Positions 38,020 through 47,307 of a DNA stretch of 64,000 nucleotides are shown here, piece after piece. The first letter of the stretch is position 1; each line of letters begins with the position of its first letter. The translations under genes were made by a program, and so were the position numbers. Source of the stretch: Paraburkholderia kururiensis JCM 10599 = LMG 19447 (lineage in GTDB: Bacteria > Pseudomonadota > Gammaproteobacteria > Burkholderiales > Burkholderiaceae); NCBI RefSeq assembly GCF_003986935.1, contig NZ_RJZE01000006.1, forward strand, positions 186,001 to 250,000, written 5' to 3'. The notes under the pieces are model-generated. The model was not told the origin of the DNA. It did not search any database and saw nothing but the letters and a program-made list of their open reading frames with translations.

Positions 38020-39375
38020 ATGACTCAATCGGCTTACCGCGCGCAACTGCTGACCTTCACCGGCGACCCCGCGCAATCGTCCAGCGCGGCGGTATTCGAC
38101 GAAGACGGCCTCGTGATCGTCGAAGACGGCCGCGTCGTGGCGGCGGGCGCGCACGCGGCGCTCGTCTCGCGGCTCGCGCCCGGCGCACAGGTGCACGAAA
38201 TGCGCGACAAGCTGATCGTGCCCGGCTTCATCGACACGCACATCCACTATCCGCAAACGGACATGATCGCGTCGCCGGCGCCGGGCCTGCTGCCCTGGCT
38301 GGAGACGTACACGTTCCCCACCGAACGACGCTTCGCCGAAGAGGCCGTTGCCCGCGAGACAGCGCGCTTTTTCATCGACGAACTGCTCGCCTGCGGCACG
38401 ACGACGGCGCTCGTTTACTGCACGGTGCACAAGCAGTCGGCCGATGCGTTCTTTGCCGAAAGCGAGGCGCGCAATCTGCGCATGGTGGCGGGCAAGGTGC
38501 TGATGGATCGCCACTGCCCCGAGTTCCTGCAGGACACCGCGCAATCGGGCTACGACGACAGCGCGGAACTCATCGCACGCTGGCACGGCCGCGGGCGGCA
38601 ACTCTATGCGCTCACGCCGCGCTTTGCACCGACGTCCACCGAAGCGCAGCTCACGGCGTGCGGCGAGCTCGCGAAGCGCCACCCCGACGTCTTTATCCAG
38701 AGCCACGTGGCCGAGAATCTCGACGAAGTGAAGTGGGTAGCCGAGCTGTTTCCCGGTCATCGCAGCTACCTCGCCGTCTACGATCACTATGGACTGCTGC
38801 GCCGGCGCGCCGTGTACGGCCACTGCATCCATCTCGACGACGAAGACCGCGCGCGGATGGCGCAGACCGGCTCCGTGGCATCGCACTGCCCGACGTCGAA
38901 CCTTTTCCTCGGCAGCGGCCTGTTCGATTTCGAGAAGGCCGGGCAGGCGGGCATGCCCGTCGCACTCGCCACGGACGTGGGCGGAGGCACGTCGTTCTCC
39001 ATGCTTCAGACCATGAACGAGGCCCACAAGGTGGCGCGCCTCACGGGCCACCATCTCACGGCCACACGCATGTTCTGGCTTGCAACAGCGGGGGCGGCAG
39101 CGGCGCTCGACCTGGCGGACAAGGTCGGCACGCTCGCGCCTGGCGCCGAGGCGGATTTCGTCGTACTCGACCCGCAGGCGACGCCGCTGCTCGCGCGACG
39201 CACGGCACGTGCCAAGTCGCTCGAAGAACTGCTGTTCGCGTTCGCGCTGCTCGGCGACGACCGCGCGGTCTTCGCCACCTATGCCGCCGGCCAGTGCGTG
39301 CATCGGCGCGACGGACGGCGCGGGGCAGCGATCGGCGCCGGGGCCAGGCCGGCAGCGCTTCAGGCTACGCACTGA
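38020..39375 (+). CDS. guaD: Guanine deaminase
   Basis: Hydrolyses guanine to xanthine and ammonia. The 451-residue amidohydrolase has zinc ligands His74 and His76 in PGFIDTHIHYPQTDM, then TAL-VYCTVHKQSADAFF, TPRFAPTSTEAQL, QSHVAENLDEV and LATDVGGGTSFSMLQTM. These are diagnostic GuaD segments. The start ATG is preceded by TTCAGGAG; the frame is open further upstream into the end of add, but that part is low-complexity. Its product xanthine would normally go to XdhABC, of which only xdhC is intact here. Confidence 0.95.
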   Translation: MTQSAYRAQLLTFTGDPAQSSSAAVFDEDGLVIVEDGRVVAAGAHAALVSRLAPGAQVHEMRDKLIVPGFIDTHIHYPQTDMIASPAPGLLPWLETYTFPTERRFAEEAVARETARFFIDELLACGTTTALVYCTVHKQSADAFFAESEARNLRMVAGKVLMDRHCPEFLQDTAQSGYDDSAELIARWHGRGRQLYALTPRFAPTSTEAQLTACGELAKRHPDVFIQSHVAENLDEVKWVAELFPGHRSYLAVYDHYGLLRRRAVYGHCIHLDDEDRARMAQTGSVASHCPTSNLFLGSGLFDFEKAGQAGMPVALATDVGGGTSFSMLQTMNEAHKVARLTGHHLTATRMFWLATAGAAAALDLADKVGTLAPGAEADFVVLDPQATPLLARRTARAKSLEELLFAFALLGDDRAVFATYAAGQCVHRRDGRRGAAIGAGARPAALQATH

Positions 39376-39461
39376 CCGCTGACTTCGCTGGATTCGGTGC
39401 GGAACCGGCACGGGCAGACGAGACGAAACACGCCTTGAAGCGGCGGGAAAGGAAGGCTGCC

Positions 39462-39484
39462 GGCGGCGCAATTTCCGCGCCGCC
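39462..39484 (+). terminator. Hairpin downstream of guaD
   Basis: GGCGGCGC-AATTTCC-GCGCCGCC is a perfect 8-bp stem 86 nt past the stop. There is no T-run, so it is only a possible terminator or RNA 3' stabiliser. Confidence 0.35.
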
Positions 39485-39527
39485 CATACAGCGATTCGGG
39501 CAATTCGGGTTTTGCCGCCGCGATTGC

Positions 39528-39536
39528 TGCTATACT
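39528..39536 (+). promoter_or_regulatory. Extended -10 promoter of the riboswitch/Mn exporter unit
   Basis: TGCTATACT is a full extended -10 element (TGnTATACT). It places the transcript start near 39543, immediately before the riboswitch aptamer. Confidence 0.65.
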
Positions 39537-39545
39537 CCGCCGCTC

Positions 39546-39664
39546 ATTGGGGAGTAGCCGCCTCGTTCCGTATGTGCATGCGCGAGCGGGGGTGTCCGTC
39601 AACAGACTTGGCCCGCGCGGCCATGGCGGACACAGCCTCTGGCCTGGCGAGACCGATGACCCAC
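39546..39664 (+). promoter_or_regulatory. yybP-ykoY manganese riboswitch
   Basis: The leader begins ATTGGGGAGTAGCCGCC, contains GTCAACAGACTTGG in the middle, and ends GGCGAGACCGATGACCCA. These are the conserved elements of the yybP-ykoY aptamer: the GGGGAGUAGCC five-prime strand, the UCAACA segment, and the AGACCGAUGACCC three-prime side, nearly as in the E. coli alx and mntP leaders. Mn2+ binding in this class usually turns on a downstream metal exporter. A possible expression platform follows: CCCGG at 39681-39685 can pair with CCGGG at 39720-39724, masking the GGGGA ribosome-binding site. Family and gene context agree strongly. Confidence 0.88.
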
Positions 39665-39736
39665 CGCCGCCGTCACAGGGCCCGGCGAGCCGTGGGTCGT
39701 CGCTCGCACACATCTCGGCCCGGGGATCATCAAAAC

Positions 39737-40309
39737 GTGGAACAAGCCTTTCTGATTTCGACCGGCGCGGTCGCTCTCGCCGAAATCGGCGACAAGACGC
39801 AACTGCTTTCGCTCGTCCTCGCGGCACGCTACCGCAAGCCCATGCCGATCATCCTCGGCGTGCTGGCCGCCACCCTCATCAACCATGCCGGCGCGGGCGC
39901 ACTCGGTGCGTGGCTCGGCACGCTCCTGACACCTTCCGTGATGCGCTGGGCGCTCGCGCTCTCGTTCGTCGTGATGGGCTTGTGGATTCTCGTGCCCGAC
40001 AAGCTCGACGAAAACGAAACCCACCTGACGCGCTCGCATCTGGGCGTGTTCGGCACCACGGTCCTCACCTTCTTTCTCGCGGAGATGGGCGACAAGACCC
40101 AGATCGCGACGGTGGCCCTTGCGGCGCGTTTCCACGACTTCTTCGGCGTGGTGGCGGGCACGACGTTCGGCATGATGATCGCCAACGTGCCGGCCATCCT
40201 GCTCGGCGACCGCTTCGCTCACCGACTGCCGACGAAGCTCGTGCACGGCATCGCCGCCGTGCTGTTCGTGGTGCTGGGCGTGCTGGCGCTGCTGGGCGTG
40301 GGGATTTGA
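39737..40309 (+). CDS. mneA: Manganese exporter, UPF0016/GDT1 (MneA) family
   Basis: A 190-residue membrane protein with six predicted helices in two homologous halves. Each half carries the E-x-G-D-K-T signature: AEIGDKTQLL (Glu16-Thr21) and AEMGDKTQIA (Glu116-Thr121). The family exports Mn2+ (and Ca2+ in eukaryotes) across the membrane by cation exchange. A GTG start at 39737 is chosen because GGGGA lies upstream and the next residues EQAFLISTG fit the family start. The yybP-ykoY leader upstream makes manganese the expected substrate. Confidence 0.93.
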   Translation: MEQAFLISTGAVALAEIGDKTQLLSLVLAARYRKPMPIILGVLAATLINHAGAGALGAWLGTLLTPSVMRWALALSFVVMGLWILVPDKLDENETHLTRSHLGVFGTTVLTFFLAEMGDKTQIATVALAARFHDFFGVVAGTTFGMMIANVPAILLGDRFAHRLPTKLVHGIAAVLFVVLGVLALLGVGI

Positions 40310-40360
40310 CAGAAAGGCTGTGTGGGCCCGTGCCACAACGTAAGCGCGCGGGCCACATAA

Positions 40361-40389
40361 GGCGGGCAGGCCGGCTGGCCGTGCCCGCC
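40361..40389. terminator. Hairpin between convergent mneA and DUF4136 genes
   Basis: GGCGGGCA and TGCCCGCC form the outer stem with an inner GGCC-GGCT-GGCC. No T-run, so termination is unproven. Confidence 0.4.
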
Positions 40390-40464
40390 AGCGTGAGATG
40401 AAGTTGACGACGGGCGCCGCTGCGGTTTGGAGCGGCGTTTAGAGCGTCATTTTCAGCGCGCTCT

Positions 40465-41166
40465 TTACTGCGGATTCTTCGCCGCCGCAGGCGCGGACGC
40501 TCCGGCAGGTGCAGCAGGCTCAACAGGCACCTCATTCGATGCCACCCCGCCATGCCGGTCCACCGGCAGCTTCACCGTACGCACCGCGCCGTTGGACAAC
40601 GGAAAATCGGCAAGCGCGCTGCGCACGAGATACGGCATCGCGCGAACCAGCGAGGGCTCGTCGCCTGCGTTGCGCGCCGTCACGTTATAGACCTCCTTGC
40701 CCGTCGCACGCTCGGTGATCCGGATGCCGAGCGAATGCGTGAATACCGCGTAGGTCTGATTCACGTAGGTGGGCGGGAACGGACCCAGCGGCCCCCACGG
40801 ATCGTACGGACGCCAGAACGGTCCCGGCCACGGGTTGTAGTTGTAGTAGACCGGCTGGGCGACCGTCATCTGGTCGGTGTGACTGCCGTAGGTCAGCGCC
40901 ACGAGATAACGCGCGCGGTCCACAGGCGTCTGGCGGAACGCGTACGTCTCCAGTTCGTTCGCAACCAGCCCTTCGTAGGTACGCTGTTCGATGCTGTTTT
41001 GCTGCTGTGCGGTGCGCGTGAACGCGTAGGTGCGCGTGGCGTCGCTGCCGCTCCAGTCGGAAAACGCCGTCACCTGCGTCGTCACGTAGGTCGTGCATCC
41101 CGAGAGCGTCACGGCGAGCGTGGCCAGCATCAGCAGCGCGCGGCGCGTCCATTGGTCGAACTTCAT
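40465..41166 (-). CDS. DUF4136 lipoprotein
   Basis: A 233-residue lipoprotein. The signal sequence ends in the lipobox LSGC (Cys24), so the mature protein is lipid-anchored; Thr at +2 favours the outer membrane. The DUF4136 core has TYAFTRTAQQQNSIEQRTYEGLVANELE, LVALTYGSHTD and HSLGIRITERATGKEVYNVTA, with a Trp/Pro/Tyr-rich insert (YYNYNPWPGPFWRPYDPWGP). The tail is Pro/Ala-rich. The role is unknown. It is divergent from pepN. Confidence 0.87.
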   Translation of the reverse strand: MKFDQWTRRALLMLATLAVTLSGCTTYVTTQVTAFSDWSGSDATRTYAFTRTAQQQNSIEQRTYEGLVANELETYAFRQTPVDRARYLVALTYGSHTDQMTVAQPVYYNYNPWPGPFWRPYDPWGPLGPFPPTYVNQTYAVFTHSLGIRITERATGKEVYNVTARNAGDEPSLVRAMPYLVRSALADFPLSNGAVRTVKLPVDRHGGVASNEVPVEPAAPAGASAPAAAKNPQ

Positions 41167-41415
41167 GGTCTTCCTTATTGGTGCAGATGCGGCGGTACGG
41201 GCGCCGCGGTACGGACGTTGCGGGTCAAAGCCGACGGCGGCCCGATGATACGCTCACCCGCGCCGCCCGCCAAAAGTTCGCCGTGCACGTCTTGCGCAAG
41301 GCTTTGTACAATGGCCCGACGCGCCCGCCATCCGGGCGAGAAAGGCGCAGGCCCAAGGCTCATGGCCCGCCGCCCGCCCTCCGGATGCGGCTCCCCCGTT
41401 CCTACCTCATACGCC

Positions 41416-44142
41416 ATGTCCGATACCGCCACGCCCGCCGTCATCCGCCGCGCCGACTATGCGCCCCCCGCCTTTCTGATCGACACCGTCGCGCTCGAAT
41501 TCGATCTGGTCGCCGAACGCACCACGGTCAAGAGCACCCTGCGCGTGCGCCGCAATCCCGATGCCGCCAACGCGGCCGGCCGCGCACCGCATCTCGAGCT
41601 GATGGGCGAAGCGCTCGAATTCGTGAGCGCCGCGCTCGACGGCGAGGCTTACGCCGCCGTGCGCGTGCACGAGCACGGGCTCACCGTGGAGAACGTGCCC
41701 GATGCGTTCGAACTCACGCTCGTCGGCATCTGCAATCCCTCGGCAAACACCACGCTCTCGGGCCTGTACGTGTCCAGCGGCAACTTCTTCACGCAGTGCG
41801 AAGCGGAAGGATTTCGCCGCATCACGTGGTTCCTCGACCGTCCCGACGTGATGTCCACCTACACGGTCACGCTGCGCGCCGACCAGGCCGCCTACCCGGT
41901 GCTGCTCTCGAACGGCAACCTCGTGGAGGAAGGCGATCTGCCCGATGGTCGGCACTTTGCGCGCTGGGAAGATCCGTTCCGCAAGCCGAGCTACCTCTTC
42001 GCGCTGGTGGCGGGCAAGCTCGTGGCGCTCGAAGAGCGCATCCGCACGGCCTCGGGCAAGGAAAAGCTGCTGCAGGTCTGGGTGGAACCGCACGACCTGC
42101 CGAAGACGCGTCACGCCATGGATTCGCTGATCCACGCCATTCGCTGGGACGAAGCGCGCTTCGGGCTCGAACTGGATCTGGACCGCTTCATGATCGTCGC
42201 CGTGGGCGACTTCAACATGGGCGCGATGGAGAACAAGGGGCTCAACATCTTCAACACGAAATACGTGCTGGCGAACCCCGAGACCGCGACGGACACCGAC
42301 TTCGCCAACATCGAAGCCGTGGTGGGCCACGAGTACTTCCATAACTGGACCGGCAACCGCGTAACCTGCCGCGACTGGTTCCAGCTGAGCCTGAAAGAAG
42401 GGCTGACGGTGTTTCGCGACCAGGAGTTTTCCGCGGACATGGAAGCCGGTAGTCTGAACAACAGCGCTGATAACGGCGGCGGCGCCGCGGCGCGCGCAAC
42501 GAAGCGCATCGAAGACGTGCGCGTGCTGCGCCAGATGCAGTTCGCCGAAGACGCCGGCCCGATGGCGCACCCGGTGCGCCCCGAAAGCTACGTCGAGATC
42601 AACAACTTCTACACGATGACCGTCTACGAGAAAGGCGCGGAAGTCGTGCGGATGTACCAGACGCTCTTCGGCCGCGAAGGCTTTCGCAAGGGCATGGACC
42701 TGTACTTCAAGCGGCACGACGGCCAGGCCGTGACCTGCGACGACTTCCGCCACGCAATGGCGGACGCCAACGGCCGCGACCTCGCGCAATACGAGCGCTG
42801 GTACAGCCAGGCCGGCACGCCGCGCGTGACGGTGCAAACGCGCTACGACGAAGCCTCGCGCCGCTATGTCGTGACGCTCGCCCAGGGCTACGGCGAGGCG
42901 TCGCCCGCCGCGCGCGAAACGCAAAAGGGACCGCTGCTGATCCCGTTCGCGATTGGCCTGATCGGACCGGACGGTCAAGATTTGCCGCTGCGCCTCGAGG
43001 GCGAAACGCAGGCGCGCGGCACGACGCGCGTGCTGGAAGTCACCGAAACCGCGCAAACCTTCACGTTCGAGGACGTCGCCGCGAAGCCGCTGCCCTCGCT
43101 GCTGCGCAACTTCTCGGCGCCGGTGATCGTCGAGTACGACTACAGCAACGACGAGCTCGCGTTCCTGCTGGCGCACGACAGCGATCCGTTCAACCGCTGG
43201 GAAGCCGGCCAGCGCCTCGCCACGCGCGAGCTGCTGGCGCTCGCCGCACGCGCCGCCAGCGACGCACCGCTTACGCTCGACGACGCCGTGGTGGCCGCGT
43301 TCGGCCGCGTGCTCAACGACGAGACGCTCTCGCCCGCGTTCCGCGAGCTCGCGCTGATGCTGCCGTCGGAAGCGTATCTCGCCGAGCAGATGGCCGAATC
43401 GAATCCGGCTGCGGTGCACACGGCGCGCCAGTTCGTCCGCCGGCGTCTTGCGCAGGCGCTGAAGGCCGACTGGCTCGCCATCTACGAGCGTCACCGCACG
43501 CCGGGCGCCTATCAGGCCACGCCCGAGGCTGCGGGCCGTCGCGCGTTGAAGAATCTCGCGCTCTCGTACCTGGCGGAACTCGAAGACCCGGCCGAGGCGG
43601 TGCGCCTCGCGGGCGCGCAATACGACGCGGCGAACAACATGACGGATCGCGCCGCCGCGCTCGGCACGCTGCTCAATGCCGCGGCGACAGCAGGCGGCGC
43701 CTGGGCCGACGAGCCGCTCGACGACTTCTACCGCCGCTTCGAAAACGAGCCGCTCGTCATCGACAAGTGGTTCGCCCTACAGGCCACGCAGCGCGGCACC
43801 AAGGCGCGGCCGGTAATCGAGACGGTGCGCGCGCTGATGGCGCATCGCGCGTTCAACCTCAAGAACCCGAATCGCGCGCGCTCGCTGATCTTCAGCTTCT
43901 GCTCGGGCAACCCGGCGCAGTTCCACGCGCCCGACGGCTCCGGCTACGCGTTCTGGGCCGAGCAGGTGATTGCCCTCGACGCGCTCAACCCGCAAGTCGC
44001 GGCGCGCCTTGCCCGCGCGCTCGAACTGTGGCGCCGCTTCACGCCCGCGCTGCGCGAGAAGATGCGCACTGCGCTCGAGAAAGTAGCAGCGCAGGCGAAG
44101 TCGCGCGACGTGCGCGAGATCGTAGAGAAAGCCCTCGCCTGA
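41416..44142 (+). CDS. pepN: Aminopeptidase N (M1 zinc metallopeptidase)
   Basis: A 908-residue cytoplasmic aminopeptidase with broad specificity. It has the M1 exopeptidase motif GAMEN (in NMGAMENKGLNIFN) and the zinc site HEYFHNWTGN (His305, Glu306, His309) with the third ligand Glu328 in LKEGLTVFRDQEF. The C-terminal alpha-solenoid (FNLKNPNRARSLIFSFCSGNPAQFH) matches the PepN type found in E. coli. The start MSDTATPAVIRRADY is the family N-terminus; the same frame is open for 860 nt upstream but only as the opposite strand of the DUF4136 gene. Confidence 0.97.
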   Translation: MSDTATPAVIRRADYAPPAFLIDTVALEFDLVAERTTVKSTLRVRRNPDAANAAGRAPHLELMGEALEFVSAALDGEAYAAVRVHEHGLTVENVPDAFELTLVGICNPSANTTLSGLYVSSGNFFTQCEAEGFRRITWFLDRPDVMSTYTVTLRADQAAYPVLLSNGNLVEEGDLPDGRHFARWEDPFRKPSYLFALVAGKLVALEERIRTASGKEKLLQVWVEPHDLPKTRHAMDSLIHAIRWDEARFGLELDLDRFMIVAVGDFNMGAMENKGLNIFNTKYVLANPETATDTDFANIEAVVGHEYFHNWTGNRVTCRDWFQLSLKEGLTVFRDQEFSADMEAGSLNNSADNGGGAAARATKRIEDVRVLRQMQFAEDAGPMAHPVRPESYVEINNFYTMTVYEKGAEVVRMYQTLFGREGFRKGMDLYFKRHDGQAVTCDDFRHAMADANGRDLAQYERWYSQAGTPRVTVQTRYDEASRRYVVTLAQGYGEASPAARETQKGPLLIPFAIGLIGPDGQDLPLRLEGETQARGTTRVLEVTETAQTFTFEDVAAKPLPSLLRNFSAPVIVEYDYSNDELAFLLAHDSDPFNRWEAGQRLATRELLALAARAASDAPLTLDDAVVAAFGRVLNDETLSPAFRELALMLPSEAYLAEQMAESNPAAVHTARQFVRRRLAQALKADWLAIYERHRTPGAYQATPEAAGRRALKNLALSYLAELEDPAEAVRLAGAQYDAANNMTDRAAALGTLLNAAATAGGAWADEPLDDFYRRFENEPLVIDKWFALQATQRGTKARPVIETVRALMAHRAFNLKNPNRARSLIFSFCSGNPAQFHAPDGSGYAFWAEQVIALDALNPQVAARLARALELWRRFTPALREKMRTALEKVAAQAKSRDVREIVEKALA

Positions 44143-44502
44143 GGTTGTGAAGCTTTGAAGCTTTGAAGCGAGAGCGGCCCGCGGCGGCATGCGTGTATTC
44201 GTGCACGCACGCGTCTCTGCTGCGGGCCGCAGTCCTGACGTCGGCCTCGACGTCGGTCGAGCCAGTGGCCTCGCCGTTACCCGTGATGCATCGAAGGGCC
44301 GACGCTGAGGCCACAGCGCGTCATGCGACGGCGGCTGGCATCGAACCGGAGCCGCGCACGTTCGGGCTCACGGTCGCCATCCACCTGCCGATTGCAAGCC
44401 GACGCTGCATCGCCACGTTGCCGGGCGCGAAAGAAGTGCCAAGCCCGGCGGAGGTGAGCGGTTAGAATTCGGGGTATTCACTGGCATCCCCGGAGCACAG
44501 CA
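44143..44502. other. pepN-fbp intergenic region
   Basis: 360 nt. It begins with an 8-nt tandem repeat TGAAGCTT in almost three copies (44148-44169). A 100-codon frame at 44163-44465 has no ribosome-binding site or recognisable domain and is not called. The last 50 nt (TTAGAATTC near 44462) probably hold the fbp promoter. Confidence 0.45.
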
Positions 44503-45519
<1,017 letters not shown>

Positions 45520-45528
45520 GCAGGGGTC

Positions 45529-45558
45529 TTGCCAAGCCAATGAAGAAGTCCCTATAAT
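45529..45558 (+). promoter_or_regulatory. Promoter of tRNA-Thr
   Basis: TTGCCA and TATAAT separated by 18 nt. Transcription would begin about nine bases before the tRNA. Confidence 0.75.
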
Positions 45559-45573
45559 CGCGTTTCTCCTGAT

Positions 45574-45649
45574 GCCGGAATAGCTCAGACGGTAGAGCAG
45601 CGCATTCGTAATGCGAAGGTCGGGGGTTCGATTCCTCTTTCCGGCACCA
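45574..45649 (+). tRNA. tRNA-Thr (anticodon CGT)
   Basis: A 76-nt cloverleaf: acceptor GCCGGAA/TTCCGGC, D-arm GCTCAGACGGTAGAGC, anticodon loop TTCGTAA (anticodon CGT, reading ACG), T-arm GGGGGTTCGATTCCTCT and an encoded CCA end. The outermost anticodon-stem pair is a G-A mismatch. Confidence 0.96.
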
Positions 45650-45662
45650 AGCATCATTCGAG

Positions 45663-45697
45663 AAACCCGCATCGTCGAAAGACCATGCGGGTTTTTC
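45663..45697 (+). terminator. Terminator of tRNA-Thr
   Basis: AAACCCGCAT and ATGCGGGTTT form a ten-pair stem followed by TTC, 14 nt past the tRNA. Confidence 0.8.
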
Positions 45698-46298
45698 ATT
45701 TGCGCGGCCGCTCGGCCGTGCCCCTCTCCCCAGCAGCATCCTCCCTTACACAGTCCGCGCACAACGCGCCGACCTGTTCTGCTTCACCCGCCTCGTCTGC
45801 CCCATTTGCCAAGCGTTTCGCTTCAGTCTGAGCCATTTCCCAAGACAGGCGATTTATCTCTAGCAAAATGATTTAAACCGGTTTAACGAACGTGCGCTAA
45901 AGGCCCCGCTCGCACGTTCATTCCTTCGCGCAGAGGGAACAGACCATTTCAGGCGCGAAGCGTCAACGCAACGCGCAGATCAGTCGTTGAGAAAGAACGG
46001 AAGGCAGGAAGGTCGATGAGGCTGACCCACAAACGGGCGCGGCCACGCCGAGGAAGAGAGGAAGAAGTGACCGACTCGCTCATCAACTGACGGAAGTAAG
46101 TGCCGGGTACCGAACAGTGCCGATGAACGCGACGTGAGGAATTAGACGCAACCAGAAAATTTTATTCCCAATGCTTTAAATACTGCGGCCTTGTGCCGTT
46201 AAAGCAACAAAAGCGCAGCCAGAAACATTGCGCCGCGCCGGGCCACTGGCGCAAACGAAGAGCCGAGGCTGATAATCGGCCTACACAGGAGAAAGATC
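45698..46298. other. Long gene-free region with a perfect LacI-type palindrome
   Basis: About 600 nt that is less GC-rich than its surroundings, with no credible gene over ~50 codons. TTAAACCGGTTTAA at 45873-45886 is a perfect 14-bp palindrome with an AAACCGGTTT core of the kind bound by LacI-family repressors. Further on, TTTAAATACT near 46174-46183 is a possible -10 for the small gene at 46299. Everything else is unassigned. Confidence 0.4.
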
Positions 46299-46448
46299 AT
46301 GGATGCCAAACCGCCGACGATTCCGACCCCGGACAAGGTGTTCAGCCCGGATCCGGAGCCCGCAGGCGTCGAGTTCCTCGGGGCTGAGTTGCCTGAACAC
46401 GTACGCGCTTTTTTCGAAGAGCAACGCAAGGCGCACGAACCGAAATGA
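46299..46448 (+). CDS. Small protein of unknown function (49 residues)
   Basis: AGGAG lies six bases before the ATG, an excellent ribosome-binding site. The 49 residues start MDAKPPTIPTPDKVFSPDPE and end FFEEQRKAHEPK: a Pro-rich acidic half, then a short charged helix. No signal peptide, membrane segment or known domain. Called on the ribosome-binding site and protein-like composition; not recognised. Confidence 0.55.
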   Translation: MDAKPPTIPTPDKVFSPDPEPAGVEFLGAELPEHVRAFFEEQRKAHEPK

Positions 46449-46704
46449 CGCGACGGCTGAAGGCCATTCCGCGCGACGCCGCACCAATGGCGCGGCGGGT
46501 GTTTTTACGCGCGCGCATCGCCAATCGCGCGGCGGCCTTCCACGCCGCCTGATCGCACTCGCCTGACGGTTTTTCTCCTGCCTGGGAAGGGATGCCCCTA
46601 CGCGGCACCAGCCTTAACCAGGGTTGCCGGCGTCGCCGACACCTGCGCGGCACATCGTCTATCCTGCGATTTTTCCGCTTCGGCCCTCCGCGGGCCCTTT
46701 CCCG

Positions 46705-47301
46705 ATGACGTTCTCCTTTCGCCTCGCCGCGTCTTCCGTCGTGGTCGCGCTCATCGCGACATTCGCCCTCCCTCGAACCGTCCATGCGGACGGCGACGAT
46801 ACGGCCCTCACCAACCTGATTGCTCTCGCCTCCGAACGGCTGTCGCTTGCCGAGCCGGTTGCACGGTGGAAGTGGGCCCATCATCAATCGATCACTGATG
46901 CACCGCGAGAAGCCGCCTTGCTCGCCGATGTCGAAAAACGGGCCACGGCAGCAAACGTCGATCCCGCCTACGCACGCGCGTTCTTTCAGGATCAGATCGA
47001 AGCCAGCAAGATCGTGCAAAACGCGTTGTTCGAAAACTGGCGAGCGACGCGCCCGCCTGAGGGCCCGGCGCCCGATCTGGCAACCAGCACTCGGCCCCGA
47101 CTCGATCAGTTGACACAGTCGCTCATTGCCGGCCTTGCGCGCGTTCAGCCGGTGCGGAGTGCGTCGGATTGTCCGACGCGCGTCGCCCGCGGCATCGCCA
47201 ACTGGAAATCGCTCACGCGGTACGACGCGGCGCGCGCCGAAGCGCTCACAAAGGCGCTCCAGCACGTATGCGCGTCGGGCGGCGTGGGCGGCGTCGCCTG
47301 A
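46705..47301 (+). CDS. Secreted chorismate mutase (AroQ gamma class)
   Basis: A 198-residue exported chorismate mutase. Residues 1-27 form a signal peptide (FRLAASSVVVALIATFALPRTVHA). The catalytic helical domain has LIALASERLSLAEPVARWKW (active-site Arg and Lys), then DAPREAALLADVEKRA and FFQDQIEASKIVQNALFENW, all typical of periplasmic *AroQ enzymes. The role of such enzymes outside the cytoplasm is still debated. It is separate from the cytoplasmic chorismate mutase in pheA of the same window. The C-terminal CP and HVCA cysteines could form a disulfide. Confidence 0.92.
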   Translation: MTFSFRLAASSVVVALIATFALPRTVHADGDDTALTNLIALASERLSLAEPVARWKWAHHQSITDAPREAALLADVEKRATAANVDPAYARAFFQDQIEASKIVQNALFENWRATRPPEGPAPDLATSTRPRLDQLTQSLIAGLARVQPVRSASDCPTRVARGIANWKSLTRYDAARAEALTKALQHVCASGGVGGVA

Positions 47302-47307
47302 GACAGC

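Noticed and set aside
44163..44465. 100-codon frame between pepN and fbp
   Set aside because: No ribosome-binding site and no protein-like features; it spans the expected fbp promoter region.
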